Source: Flavobacterium sp. MDT1-60 (lineage in GTDB: Bacteria > Bacteroidota > Bacteroidia > Flavobacteriales > Flavobacteriaceae). Taken from it: a DNA stretch of 64,000 bases. Made by a program: the position numbers and the translations under genes. The stretch is from positions 4,898,001 through 4,962,000 of the forward strand of contig NZ_CP062159.1 of assembly GCF_014844035.1 (NCBI RefSeq). Direction: 5' to 3'. The notes under the pieces are model-generated. The model did no database searches. It was not told where the DNA came from and saw nothing but the letters and a program-made list of their open reading frames with translations. Shown piece by piece: positions 10,214 through 19,219 of this stretch. Position 1 is the first letter of the stretch. Each line of letters starts with the position of its first letter.

Positions 10214-10354
10214 ATCAAAAGCATAAAAAATCCTGTTAAAATCAACCGTTTACAGGCTTTACAATATTCTTGTGAACGATATGGTTCAAACCATAATTAA
10301 AAACATCCAAAAAACTGCTAATTTATCATACGCGCATGCTTCAGCATTTTCGTT

Positions 10355-10391
10355 AGAAACCCTTAGTTCTGCTAAGGGTTTCTTCTTTTTT
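10355..10391 (+). terminator. Strong rho-independent terminator
   Basis: A perfect 12-bp stem (AGAAACCCTTAG at 10355-10366 and CTAAGGGTTTCT at 10372-10383, loop TTCTG) is followed by TCTTTTTT. It lies about 140 bases after the acetyltransferase stop and directly before the RHS remnant. Confidence 0.85.
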
Positions 10392-10428
10392 AACCGCCCC
10401 AAAACTCTAAAACCATCACTAAGGAAAA

Positions 10429-10797
10429 TCGGTACAAACCAATTAAGACGTATTAACGATGCTATTGCCAAGTATTTTCGAATAGTGAAACAAACCCTAA
10501 TGATACCTCTTTAGATATTGACAACCAAACTGCCGATGAAAACTACGAATAAGATTCTATTGGTTAGTTGACAAAAGACAAACAGGAAGGTATTGATATT
10601 GACTGGCGTGTCGATGGAAAAGTAAAATCGGTTACAAAAAGTAACGGAATCGTTATTAGCTTTGAGTACGATGGTTTAGGAAACCGAATTGCAAAAACGG
10701 TAGCTACAATACTAAAACCACCACAACCTACTACAAACATGATGCGCAAGGCAATTTTTTGAGTATCTACTTAACAACTAATAAGGAACAAAAATAA
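10429..10797 (+). pseudogene. RHS/YD-repeat protein remnant
   Basis: A piece of an RHS-type YD-repeat protein can be read by joining frames. GTNQLRRIND at 10431 onward is followed after a frame change by NYE-stop-DSIG-stop-LTKDKQ. In that frame a TAA (near 10549) and a TAG (near 10564) stand where Tyr and Gln are expected. Then come WRVDGKVKSVTKSNG and FEYDGLGNRIAKTV. A last frame change leads to TTTTYYKHDAQGNFLSIY and a stop at 10795-10797. The match to the usual RHS order NYxYDxIGQL, WRVDGKV, FEYDGLGNR, YYxRDAQGN is clear. No intact start or toxin tip is present. It is a decayed gene end left next to the secretion operon. Confidence 0.8.
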
Positions 10798-10847
10798 AAA
10801 ATAACCCAAAATGTGGGAAACCGTAAAAAAAGTAGAAAAATATAAAA

Positions 10848-10855
10848 TAGTTTTG
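10848..10855 (+). promoter_or_regulatory. Candidate -7 box for the secretion operon
   Basis: TAGTTTTG fits the Bacteroidota -7 consensus TAnnTTTG and lies 106 bases upstream of the first gene of the operon. No TTG was found 19-20 bases upstream of it, so support is partial. Confidence 0.35.
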
Positions 10856-10960
10856 CCTATCCGAGATAACTTAAATACAAAGAGTATTGCCGGAATAATG
10901 TAAACAACAACAATTTTAATAAAAGTAGATTGCCCCACATTTAAAAATTAAAACTGCCAC

Positions 10961-11797
10961 TTGAAAACCTATACAATACCACGCTATATTCTTGTTTTTT
11001 TCGCCTTTGTTTTGGTCTCTTTTGGCGACCCTTACACAATAAAAAGAATTTCTGACAAAGATTTCAGATATGAATTTTATACTACAGATAAAAAAGTAAA
11101 ACCTAAAACTGCAAAAACTTATTATTGGTTTAAAGGAGGTCTTATTCACGAAGCTCAGGGCGGTATTGCCGGAGATTTGCTTGATGATAAATTCACCAAA
11201 ATGTACCACAGCAATCAACTGGCAGAACAAGGTCAGTTTAAAGAAGGCCTTCGTGTTGGTTTATGGAAAACCTGGCATTCAAATGGTGTTTTGGCCACTA
11301 CCCTATCTTATTGCAAAGGTTTGCGCTCGGGGAAATATTTTAGATACGATGAAAACGGTAATTTGGTCGAAAATGGAAAATTCTGCTCGGACTTGAAAAC
11401 CGGAAAATGGACAAATGTCGAAAGCAAAGAAATCACTACCTACAAAAAAGGTGTAATTGTCAAGAAAAAAGAAACTTTTACCAAATCTGAAAAATACAGA
11501 ATCAAACAAGAAAATATCAAGCTGGAAAACAGTAAAGATAATCAAAAGGAATTAGAAGCCACTTCTGATGCTGCCAAACTCGCTGCTCTTAAGTCCAAAA
11601 CAAAAGAAGAAAAAACATTAGCAAAAGAAAAAGCTAAAAAAGATGCGGAAGCTGAAGCTGCTGCCAAAAAAGCACAAAAAGCCGCAAAGAAAGAGGCTAA
11701 AAAACAAACTAGAAATGAACCTAAAAAAGATTCTAAAGTAGAAACCTTCTTTAAAAATCTTTTCAAAAAGAAAGATAAAGCTCCAAAAAATGGTTAA
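10961..11797 (+). CDS. MORN-repeat (YwqK-like) protein with Lys/Ala-rich tail, first gene of the T2SS-like operon
   Basis: This 278-residue protein starts with TTG and carries a hydrophobic N-terminal segment (about residues 8-22, YILVFFAFVLVSFG), probably a signal peptide. Tandem MORN-type repeats follow (GQFKEGLRVGLWKTWHSNG, CKGLRSGKYFRYDENGN, GKFCSDLKTGKWTN), and then a strongly charged Lys/Glu/Ala coiled segment (about 190-278). Such proteins are often labelled YwqK antitoxins only because of the MORN repeats, and nothing here supports a toxin-antitoxin role. Its end overlaps the next gene by 8 bases, which places it in the secretion operon. Its role there is unknown, and a periplasmic scaffold is one possibility. 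Confidence 0.75.
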   Translation: MKTYTIPRYILVFFAFVLVSFGDPYTIKRISDKDFRYEFYTTDKKVKPKTAKTYYWFKGGLIHEAQGGIAGDLLDDKFTKMYHSNQLAEQGQFKEGLRVGLWKTWHSNGVLATTLSYCKGLRSGKYFRYDENGNLVENGKFCSDLKTGKWTNVESKEITTYKKGVIVKKKETFTKSEKYRIKQENIKLENSKDNQKELEATSDAAKLAALKSKTKEEKTLAKEKAKKDAEAEAAAKKAQKAAKKEAKKQTRNEPKKDSKVETFFKNLFKKKDKAPKNG

Positions 11798-13001
11798 GGC
11801 TCATAGTTTGTTATATGCCATTTATGTGTGCTTAATTGTATCTATAATTTGCGGGGCATTGTTGTACTTTTCCAATTTGTACAACCAGCTGAATCTGTAT
11901 TATAATCTTCAGGAAGAACTTTATATTCAGAATCAGTCGGTTTTAAATTTTGCTTTGGGGAATAAAATGGTTTCTGCAGATATTGAAAAAGACGAAAATT
12001 CAGGTATCGAAGGCAGCTATGAAACAAAACCATACGGATTACTTTCTTTGGTTTTAGTGCAATCTTATATTTCAAACGACACTGTTTCTTCCGTACACTT
12101 TGCCGGGGCACGAAATCTGGACAAAAATGCCGTTTATCTGACTAATTTCTCAAAATCATTGTTTTATTCCGGAAGTGTAAAACTTATTGGAAACAATCAA
12201 TTGCCAAGTACTTTTATTGAAACTTCGTACATCAACAACGATTTAAATAAGCTAACGGCAGAAGGAAAAATTACTATTTCAGAAACGCAATTACCTGAAG
12301 TTAATCCTGAATTCAAAAAGATATTTCAAGGATTAAAATCAGAAAAAACAAAACTTTCTGATATAGAAAAACCTAAAGATTCTTTGTATTACAATTCCTT
12401 TTTTAATACGACAAAAGAGATTGAGGTACAATCAAATTTAGGGAATATCATATTTAAGGGAAACTTCATTTTACGATCTGGAGATTCTATTCGGGTGAAA
12501 AAAAATACAGTACTTGAAGATGTCATTTTAATTGCGCCAAAAATAACTTTTGAAGCAGGTTTTAGAGGAACTGTACAGGCATTTGCTACAAAAGGAATTG
12601 AGCTAGAAGAAAAAGTAACGCTAAATTATCCATCAGTAATTTGTGTCTATAATGAAAGCGAAACCGAATCAAAAATTAAAATAAAAAAAGAATGCCAAAT
12701 AACCGGCGCAGTCGTTTTGTTTGGCAACACCAACAACCTGATTGACAAAAATACAATCGAAATTGATGAAGACGGATTACTTTTTGGTGATTTGTATTGT
12801 TCGGGAAAACTAATGCTCAAAAGCAATGTTTACGGCTCTGTTTATACCAATCGCTTTTTCCTGAAAACAGCAGCATCCAGCTATGACAACATGATTAGCA
12901 ATATCGAAATTAATACCGGAAAACGTCCGGATTATTTTATATCGATCCCATTGTTCAACACTCAAAAAACAACTTATGGTGTTATCAAAAAGGTATTATA
13001 A
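11790..13001 (+). CDS. GspK-like large minor pseudopilin (putative)
   Basis: This 403-residue protein has one N-terminal membrane helix with a possible prepilin cleavage site after VKA, giving HSLLYAIYVCLIVSIICG. Position 5 of the mature form is Tyr rather than Glu. Lack of Glu5 is a known mark of the tip pseudopilin GspK. The long C-terminal part (about 215-345) has repeated short strands (IIFKGNFILRSGDSIRVKK, VILIAPKITFEAGFRGTVQA), suggesting a right-handed beta-helix or bactofilin-like fold. It overlaps the I-like pseudopilin gene by 26 bases. The assignment rests on N-terminus, size and position, since no sequence-level GspK match was verified. Confidence 0.6.
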   Translation: MVKAHSLLYAIYVCLIVSIICGALLYFSNLYNQLNLYYNLQEELYIQNQSVLNFALGNKMVSADIEKDENSGIEGSYETKPYGLLSLVLVQSYISNDTVSSVHFAGARNLDKNAVYLTNFSKSLFYSGSVKLIGNNQLPSTFIETSYINNDLNKLTAEGKITISETQLPEVNPEFKKIFQGLKSEKTKLSDIEKPKDSLYYNSFFNTTKEIEVQSNLGNIIFKGNFILRSGDSIRVKKNTVLEDVILIAPKITFEAGFRGTVQAFATKGIELEEKVTLNYPSVICVYNESETESKIKIKKECQITGAVVLFGNTNNLIDKNTIEIDEDGLLFGDLYCSGKLMLKSNVYGSVYTNRFFLKTAASSYDNMISNIEINTGKRPDYFISIPLFNTQKTTYGVIKKVL

Positions 13002-13311
13002 GCTGTCAGCCAATTCTATATTAGAATCCGTTATTGCATTGACGATAATTTCGGTTTGCCTGTATTTTGCTGTTATGATTTTTGCATCAGTTTATACACC
13101 CAAAACATCTGTCAAATTTTATGGCACACAAAATAAAGTCAACGAACTGTTTTATTTGTCTGAATTAAAAAGTGATTCCTTATCGGGTGAAAATGAAAAT
13201 ATGCTAATAGAGGAAGAAACCGTAAACGATAATCTGAAAAAAATATCCATACAATACAAAGACAGCACACAGTTTAAATTCGAGAAAAGTTTTTATGTTC
13301 AAAATCCGTAA
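12976..13311 (+). CDS. GspI-like minor pseudopilin
   Basis: This 111-residue protein has a type IV prepilin-like N-terminus. A basic leader (SKRYYKLSA) is followed by NSILESVIALTIISVCLYFAVMI, with Glu at position 5 and a membrane helix after it. The cleavage residue at -1 is Ala instead of Gly. The small C-terminal domain has no recognisable motif. It overlaps the genes on both sides (26 and 17 bases), so it is translationally coupled between the K-like and J-like pseudopilins. Confidence 0.7.
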   Translation: MVLSKRYYKLSANSILESVIALTIISVCLYFAVMIFASVYTPKTSVKFYGTQNKVNELFYLSELKSDSLSGENENMLIEEETVNDNLKKISIQYKDSTQFKFEKSFYVQNP

Positions 13312-13792
13312 TAACACAAAATCAGTCCCGGCCTTCTCTATTATTGAGGCTGTAGTTGGTATGGCGATCACAGCTATTATCATGGGCGTTTTGTTTGTTA
13401 TTTTTTCGATTATTACCGGGAGAATGCTGGATTTTAAAAATCAAAATCAATTGGTCAATGATTTAAACCGATTGACGTACAGTTTGAATAAAGATATTTT
13501 TGAAAAAGAAAAAATGATGGTTCTGGAAAGTGAAATTGATTTTAATAGCTATACAGGAGAAAGGGTTTCTTATCAGTTTTCAGACGATTATATTTTAAGA
13601 AACAGTGAAACCTTTATTGATACTTTCAGAATTAAGTTAAACAAAATGATGGTGGATACTGTTAGAAGCAAATCAGAGCAATTTGTTTTTCAGAAGATCA
13701 AATTAAATATAGAATCAAACGAAAAAGAAATGGATTTACGATTTTACAAAAGAGTGTATCCGAATGAATTATTAGAAAAAATGAAAAAATAA
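13295..13792 (+). CDS. GspJ-like minor pseudopilin
   Basis: This 165-residue protein has a prepilin signal with cleavage after VPA and mature start FSIIEAVVGMAITAIIMG, including Glu5 and a single N-terminal helix. Size and order (after the I-like, before F) match GspJ-type tip pseudopilins. The C-terminal domain shows no catalytic motif, as expected. Its stop overlaps the start of the F gene by one base (TAATG). Confidence 0.75.
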   Translation: MFKIRNNTKSVPAFSIIEAVVGMAITAIIMGVLFVIFSIITGRMLDFKNQNQLVNDLNRLTYSLNKDIFEKEKMMVLESEIDFNSYTGERVSYQFSDDYILRNSETFIDTFRIKLNKMMVDTVRSKSEQFVFQKIKLNIESNEKEMDLRFYKRVYPNELLEKMKK

Positions 13793-14913
13793 TGAGTTTT
13801 GATTTAACCACATATAAAGCGCCAAAGGCCGAAAAGAAGGATTTCAAAATTGAAACCGGCTCTTTTCAGTTCTCTAAAAAACTTTCTGACAAGAAAAAGG
13901 AAATTTTTTACAGAGAGCTTGGTATGCTTTTAAGATCTGGTGTCGATTTTAAAAAAGCACTGGAAATTTTGAGTAACCAATCTGCTAATAAATTCGAAAA
14001 AGAATTAATTCTTGAGATCAAAGAAAAGGTTGTTGAAGGAAGAAGTATTTACGAATCGATGCGTGAAACTAATCAGTTTTCGGCTTACGAATATTACAGC
14101 ATTCAAATTGGTGAAGAAACTAGAAAATTGGAAGAAGTTTTAGGTGAATTACAAAAATATTTCAACCGAAAAATTCAAATGAAAAGACAAATTATATCGG
14201 TTATGACTTATCCGACAATTGTCATGCTGGTTACGATACTGGTTTTGTATTTCATGCTGAATAAAGTGGTTCCGATGTTTAGTTCTGTTTTTAAGCAATT
14301 TGGTAGTGAATTGCCAAAAAGCACACAAATTATCTTAAAAATTTCGAATCATTCCGGGATGATTTTTTCTGTTGTAATTGGGGTTATAGTAGCTTTAATT
14401 GTCATACACATGGCATTAAAGGAAAAAGATAGTTACAGATCGTTTACCACTAAAATGCTTCTGAAGATTCCGTATTTCGGAAACCTGATCCGTAAAATAT
14501 ACATTTCGCGTTTCTGTCAGGCGATGAATTTATTGATTACATCAAAAACAACCTTAATCAATTCATTGACGTTAACAGCGAAAATGATAGGCTTCTACCC
14601 TATTGAAATCGCCATTCATCAAATAAAAGAAGACATCACAAGAGGAGCGTCTTTAAATGAAAGTTTGAAAAAACACAGTGTCTTTGAAAACAAAATGGTT
14701 TCGATGGTCGAAGTGGCAGAACAAGTGAACCAGCTTGAAACCATGTTTGAAAGATTAACAGAGCAATATAATGAGGAAATAAGCCACCAAACCAAGATGA
14801 TTGGAGTCATTTTAGAACCCATGATTATCATCGTAATTGGAGCTATCGTAGGGGTGATTATGGTTTCTATGTATGCCCCAATGTTTGACCTGAGTAAAAT
14901 CATCAATAAATAA
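13792..14913 (+). CDS. gspF: Type II secretion system F family inner-membrane platform protein
   Basis: This 373-residue polytopic protein matches GspF/PilC. Two cytoplasmic T2SSF domains (about 45-165, FYRELGMLLRSGVDFKKALEIL, and about 245-365, FCQAMNLLITSKTTLINSL) alternate with three membrane helices (about 140-165, 195-215 and 340-365). In known systems it links the ATPase to pseudopilin extraction. It is the most clearly conserved platform protein in the operon. A 71-base gap, the largest in the operon, separates it from the major pseudopilin gene. Confidence 0.92.
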   Translation: MSFDLTTYKAPKAEKKDFKIETGSFQFSKKLSDKKKEIFYRELGMLLRSGVDFKKALEILSNQSANKFEKELILEIKEKVVEGRSIYESMRETNQFSAYEYYSIQIGEETRKLEEVLGELQKYFNRKIQMKRQIISVMTYPTIVMLVTILVLYFMLNKVVPMFSSVFKQFGSELPKSTQIILKISNHSGMIFSVVIGVIVALIVIHMALKEKDSYRSFTTKMLLKIPYFGNLIRKIYISRFCQAMNLLITSKTTLINSLTLTAKMIGFYPIEIAIHQIKEDITRGASLNESLKKHSVFENKMVSMVEVAEQVNQLETMFERLTEQYNEEISHQTKMIGVILEPMIIIVIGAIVGVIMVSMYAPMFDLSKIINK

Positions 14914-14984
14914 ATAGAATGTTAATCCAATTTGTTTTTTACGCCAATTAATTAACACATTTTAATAAATAAAAAAGTATATAA

Positions 14985-15419
14985 ATGTTAAGTAAGATTA
15001 AAAAATACCACAAATTACACCAAAGACTGCTTGTTAAAGCGTACTCTTTAACAGAGATTTTAATTGTATTATGCATCATTGGGATCCTTTTACTAATGGT
15101 ATTGCCAAACCAAACCTCAGTAATTGGACAAGCCAAAGCAATTGAAGCTCAGGCCATGCTTAATCAGGTTTATGGTTTAGAAAAAAGTTATTTCTACAGA
15201 CATTCAAAATATTCAGGCAATTTAGAAGAAATTGGTTTTGAACAGGAAAAAACAGTTGACGAAGGTGGACAAGCGGTTTACAAAATCGAAATCCTGGAAG
15301 CTTCAAATGATTCCTTTTCAGCTCGTGCAACCGCTACTTCAGATCTTGATAGTGATGGTAGTTTCAATACGTGGGAAATCGACAGCAAAAAAATATTAAC
15401 CGAAGTAACAAAAGAATAA
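14985..15419 (+). CDS. gspG: GspG-like major pseudopilin
   Basis: This 144-residue protein carries a classic prepilin N-terminus. The leader ends LLVKA and the mature protein starts YSLTEILIVLCIIGILLLM, with Glu5. The C-terminal domain contains the GspG-like acidic stretch DLDSDGSFNTWEID, resembling the calcium-binding loop of major pseudopilins. Its position before the peptidase and ATPase and the preceding gap (possible own ribosome loading) fit an abundant subunit that forms the pseudopilus shaft. Confidence 0.85.
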   Translation: MLSKIKKYHKLHQRLLVKAYSLTEILIVLCIIGILLLMVLPNQTSVIGQAKAIEAQAMLNQVYGLEKSYFYRHSKYSGNLEEIGFEQEKTVDEGGQAVYKIEILEASNDSFSARATATSDLDSDGSFNTWEIDSKKILTEVTKE

Positions 15420-15420
15420 A

Positions 15421-15903
15421 TTGAAAACAGCCCCAGCAATTTTGTTACTTTGTTTAGTAATTGTGTTTATTCAGGATTGGAAATTCAGAAAAATACATGT
15501 GGTTTTACCGCTTGTTATTTTTGCAATTTCATTCTTTATAATTGCAATTGAAAAATACGATTTATTAGAGATCGTACTTTTTAATACTGGTTTCTTTTTA
15601 ACCACACTAAGCATTTTAACGATTTATATGAGTATGAAATCTAAAAGGTTTCTAAACCCTTTCCAGCACTATTTTGGATTGGGAGACTTATTGTTCTATG
15701 TGGCTATTACTCCTTTATTTTTATTAAAAAATTACATTCTCTTTTTTATTCTGTCACTTCTGTTTGCCATCATCCTGCAATTTGGATTAAAGAAATTCAT
15801 TAAAGAAGAAACCGTTCCTTTAGCAGGATTCTCGGCTTTATTTTTATTCATTGTAATACTGAAAGACAGCTTTTTTGTTTTTCAAAAAATAACTTTATTA
15901 TAA
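15421..15903 (+). CDS. A24 family prepilin peptidase (single-domain)
   Basis: This 160-residue membrane protein starts with TTG two bases after the previous stop. It has about six hydrophobic segments and both A24 catalytic aspartates, one in FIQDWKFRKIH near residue 19 and one in the GxGD motif FGLGDLLFYVAI. Those residues define aspartyl prepilin peptidases. The N-terminal methyltransferase half found in PilD/GspO is absent, so it probably only cleaves. It is the dedicated processing enzyme for the four pseudopilins encoded here. Confidence 0.85.
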   Translation: MKTAPAILLLCLVIVFIQDWKFRKIHVVLPLVIFAISFFIIAIEKYDLLEIVLFNTGFFLTTLSILTIYMSMKSKRFLNPFQHYFGLGDLLFYVAITPLFLLKNYILFFILSLLFAIILQFGLKKFIKEETVPLAGFSALFLFIVILKDSFFVFQKITLL

Positions 15904-17309
15904 TGACACAAGATATCGAAATACTTTCTGAAGTGCAGCATATGGTCTCTAATGATCTTGCAAATCAATATAGAATATTGCCAAAATCTTTTTCTGAAAA
16001 CACTTTAGAATTATATGTTGATGATTCTAATAATAATGAAGATGCAAAAGAGGAACTGGAGCTTTTTTTAGGAAAAAACGTTATTTTTTATCCTATAGAT
16101 GCGTACGAAATAGAAAAGGCATTGTCTATTTATTATCGAAAAGAACGTGCTTTATCATCTAATAAATCTCTAAATGTTGACAAAGGCGACTTTCTGGAAA
16201 ATCTATTAACGGAAGCAAAATCATTAAAATGCAGTGATATTCATTTTGAGGTTTATGAAGATTCGTCCCGAATTCGTTTTAGAATCGACGGGCAATTAAT
16301 TGAACGTTACAAAATAGAACGCGATAATTATCTTGAATTAGTTAATAAAGTCAAGATTAAAGCCAAGTTAAATATTACTGAAAAAAGATTGCCGCAAGAT
16401 GGTAGAATTACTAATGAATCATTTGATATAAGGGTTTCAATATTGCCCACTTTGTTTGGTGAAAAAATAGTAATGCGTCTTTTAGGGCAAGATGCTTCAA
16501 ATATTGATTTGAATACCTTAGGTCTTCAAAAAGAAGAGCTGGAAAGCTATTTAGAAGCAGTTAAAAAACCTAACGGAATTATTTTGATAAGTGGTCCAAC
16601 CGGTTCAGGAAAAACGACTACACTTTATGCCACTTTAAGATTATTAAATGATAGTCGAAGAAACATCGTTACCGTTGAAGATCCAATTGAATATACCTTA
16701 AAAGGAATTAATCAGGTACAATTAAAAGAAGATATTGGCCTAACCTTTTCATCTGCCTTAAAATCATTTTTACGCCAGGATCCTGATGTTATTATGTTAG
16801 GGGAAATTCGTGATTCAGAAACAGCTTTAATGGCTATTCGCGCTTCATTAACAGGACATTTGGTTTTATCAACTATACATACCAATTCGGCAATAGGAAC
16901 AATTTCGAGATTAATTGATATGGGAGTGCCGTCTTATTTGATTGCCGAAACCTTAAACTTATCTGTAGCACAGCGATTGGTTCGTAAACTTTGTGAAAAC
17001 TGCAAAAAAGAGACCGTTTGTAATCCAAAAGACTTTCCGCTGAATTTTAAATTTCCTTATGAAATTTCATCTTATTACAAACCTGTGGGGTGCAACAAAT
17101 GCTTTCATACCGGATATAAAGGCAGAACCGCCATTTATGAAATTTTAAATATCGATAACACAATTACCGAAGCAATTAAAAACAATACCATTACCAAATT
17201 ATATAGCAACGATAAAAATTATAAATCTCTGCCCCAAAAAGCATTTGAGATTTTAGCCCTAGGAGAGACTTCTCTGGAAGAAATATATTCAATTTTAATA
17301 AACATATAA
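15903..17309 (+). CDS. gspE: GspE/PilB family secretion ATPase
   Basis: This 468-residue hexameric ATPase has an N1E-like domain (about 1-90), the Walker A GPTGSGKT at residues 231-238, the Asp box with VTVEDPIEY, the Walker B region DPDVIMLGEIRD (about 290-301), the His box LSTIHTNSA, and the zinc-binding tetracysteine (CENC near 364, CNKC near 398) typical of GspE/PilB. It powers pseudopilus assembly at the cytoplasmic face by acting on F, L and M. Start and stop overlap or abut its neighbours. Confidence 0.95.
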   Translation: MTQDIEILSEVQHMVSNDLANQYRILPKSFSENTLELYVDDSNNNEDAKEELELFLGKNVIFYPIDAYEIEKALSIYYRKERALSSNKSLNVDKGDFLENLLTEAKSLKCSDIHFEVYEDSSRIRFRIDGQLIERYKIERDNYLELVNKVKIKAKLNITEKRLPQDGRITNESFDIRVSILPTLFGEKIVMRLLGQDASNIDLNTLGLQKEELESYLEAVKKPNGIILISGPTGSGKTTTLYATLRLLNDSRRNIVTVEDPIEYTLKGINQVQLKEDIGLTFSSALKSFLRQDPDVIMLGEIRDSETALMAIRASLTGHLVLSTIHTNSAIGTISRLIDMGVPSYLIAETLNLSVAQRLVRKLCENCKKETVCNPKDFPLNFKFPYEISSYYKPVGCNKCFHTGYKGRTAIYEILNIDNTITEAIKNNTITKLYSNDKNYKSLPQKAFEILALGETSLEEIYSILINI

Positions 17310-17314
17310 ATATA

Positions 17315-19219
17315 ATGCTTAAACAGGTTGTTTACGTACTAGCTGCGTTATTTTTCACAAATATTATTGTAGCACAGCAAGATATTGTTGAATTAAGTAG
17401 AAAATTTGACGAATTGTCAATACAAAAAAAGGGATTAAACGAGACTATTAAAATTGATGTTTCAGGACTTACACTCCATGATTTCATTTCTTCAATTGCC
17501 GAAGAACATCAGTTGAATGTTGACATTGATACGGAATTAAATCAGCCAGTTGCCAATAACTTTTTTGATGTAACGGTCAAAGATGTTTTTATTCATCTGG
17601 TCCAAAAATATGATTTGGAAGTTTCTTTTATGAACAATATTATCATTTTCAAAAAAAGAAAAATTATAACCGTTGTAGAAAAAAAACAGCCTAAAATCAT
17701 TGATGTCACTTTTAATCCGCAGAATGATTTTTTGTCTGTAAGGCTCGAAAATGATACGCTTTCAACAGTCGCGAAGGCAATTATAGACAAATCTGGAAAA
17801 AACTTAGTATTAGCACCGGATATAAAAAACATCAAGGTCTCTGCCTATATTTTAAATCGTCCGTTTGATCAGGTTATTGAAATGATGTCAAAATCAAATG
17901 ATTTATCAGCTACAAAAGATGATAACGGTTTTTATTTTTTACAAAAAAATACCGCAGCAAATCTTGCCATTCAGACTAGCGGCCCTAAAGCAAAACAACC
18001 GAAAGTTAGTCTTGGCGTTCCCGGATTTTATGAAGTTAACATCAACAAAACCGGTTTTTTACAAGTCAATGCCTATATCGCAGATGCCTCAGATTTGTTG
18101 ACAGAAGCCGCAGAAAAACTTCATATTAACTACTTTTTATACAATAAACCTGAAAACGAAAAAACGACACTTTCAGCAGATAATATCACTTTTGATGACC
18201 TTTTAGCCCATATTTTTAAAGGAAAAAAATACACTTTTAAAAAACAGGATAACTTATATTTAATAGGAGAAGAAGCTACCGAAGGATTGAGAATAACAGA
18301 GCTGATCCAATTAGAAAACAGGTCGATTGAATCCATCATCAGTACACTGCCTAAAGTGTTTTCTGAAAAATTAGAAATAAAAGAATTCATTGAGTTAAAC
18401 GGATTAATTGTTTCCGGATCACGTTCTATTCTGGAAGAATTAAAAATTTATATTAAACAAATTGACAAAGTTGTGCCAATGGTACAAATTGAAGTTATTA
18501 TTGTTCAATACAATAAATCTTATGATATCCAAACCGGAATGAAAGCAGGTTTAGACAAGATAAATTCTGTTAAAACCGGCGGTGTACTGTTTCCAAGTTC
18601 CGATGTAACTTTAAACGGATCTTCTGTAAACAGTCTAATAGATGCCTTTAATGGTTTTGGCCTTTTTAAACTCGGAAAAGTTACAGAATCATTTTATCTT
18701 AATTTGAAACTTCTTGAAAACAACTCCGTTTTAAAAATAGAATCTACTCCTAAAATTGCGACAATAAGCGGACATGAAGCTAAATTATCAATTGGAGAAA
18801 CAAGTTACTACTTTGAACAAAATAATCGACTAATAAACAGTAACATTGGAAATGATATCCTGAACTCAGGAACCTGGAAGTCTACAGATGCAAATTTGAG
18901 TGTCTCTATTAAGCCTTATGTTTCTACAGATGAAAATGTTACACTTACAATTGCTGTTGAAAAAAGTTCTTTCTTAGCCAGGGTTGGTGAAGATGCTCCT
19001 CCGGGAAAAGCAACTCAAAAATTTGAATCTTTAGTTAGAGTCAAAAACGGAGAGATGATTTTATTGGGAGGTTTGGATGAATTGAAAAAAGAAAATTCAG
19101 GATCAGGAACTCCTTTAATATCACGAATTCCTATTATAAAATGGTTTTTCAGCAGTAGAAAAAAAGGGAAAAGCGATTCCAAACTTCATATTTTTATTAA
19201 ACCAACTGTTATTTATTAA
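17315..19219 (+). CDS. gspD: GspD/PilQ-type secretin
   Basis: This 634-residue outer-membrane channel subunit has a signal peptide (about 1-20, ending IIVAQQ). Periplasmic STN/N0-like and N1-like modules (about 40-320, with TLHDFISSIAEEHQLNVD and repeats of the same pattern) precede the secretin domain (about 380-634). The secretin hallmark VRVKNGEMILLGGLDE is followed by PLISRIPIIKWFFSSR and an LHIFIKPTVIY C-terminus. It should form the exit pore. No pilotin gene is obvious, although the downstream lipoprotein is a candidate. Confidence 0.93.
   Translation: MLKQVVYVLAALFFTNIIVAQQDIVELSRKFDELSIQKKGLNETIKIDVSGLTLHDFISSIAEEHQLNVDIDTELNQPVANNFFDVTVKDVFIHLVQKYDLEVSFMNNIIIFKKRKIITVVEKKQPKIIDVTFNPQNDFLSVRLENDTLSTVAKAIIDKSGKNLVLAPDIKNIKVSAYILNRPFDQVIEMMSKSNDLSATKDDNGFYFLQKNTAANLAIQTSGPKAKQPKVSLGVPGFYEVNINKTGFLQVNAYIADASDLLTEAAEKLHINYFLYNKPENEKTTLSADNITFDDLLAHIFKGKKYTFKKQDNLYLIGEEATEGLRITELIQLENRSIESIISTLPKVFSEKLEIKEFIELNGLIVSGSRSILEELKIYIKQIDKVVPMVQIEVIIVQYNKSYDIQTGMKAGLDKINSVKTGGVLFPSSDVTLNGSSVNSLIDAFNGFGLFKLGKVTESFYLNLKLLENNSVLKIESTPKIATISGHEAKLSIGETSYYFEQNNRLINSNIGNDILNSGTWKSTDANLSVSIKPYVSTDENVTLTIAVEKSSFLARVGEDAPPGKATQKFESLVRVKNGEMILLGGLDELKKENSGSGTPLISRIPIIKWFFSSRKKGKSDSKLHIFIKPTVIY

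Noticed and set aside
10272..10514. 80-codon open frame as an independent gene
   Set aside because: It runs through the terminator hairpin at 10355-10391, and only its GTNQLRRIND part is meaningful, as the beginning of the RHS remnant.
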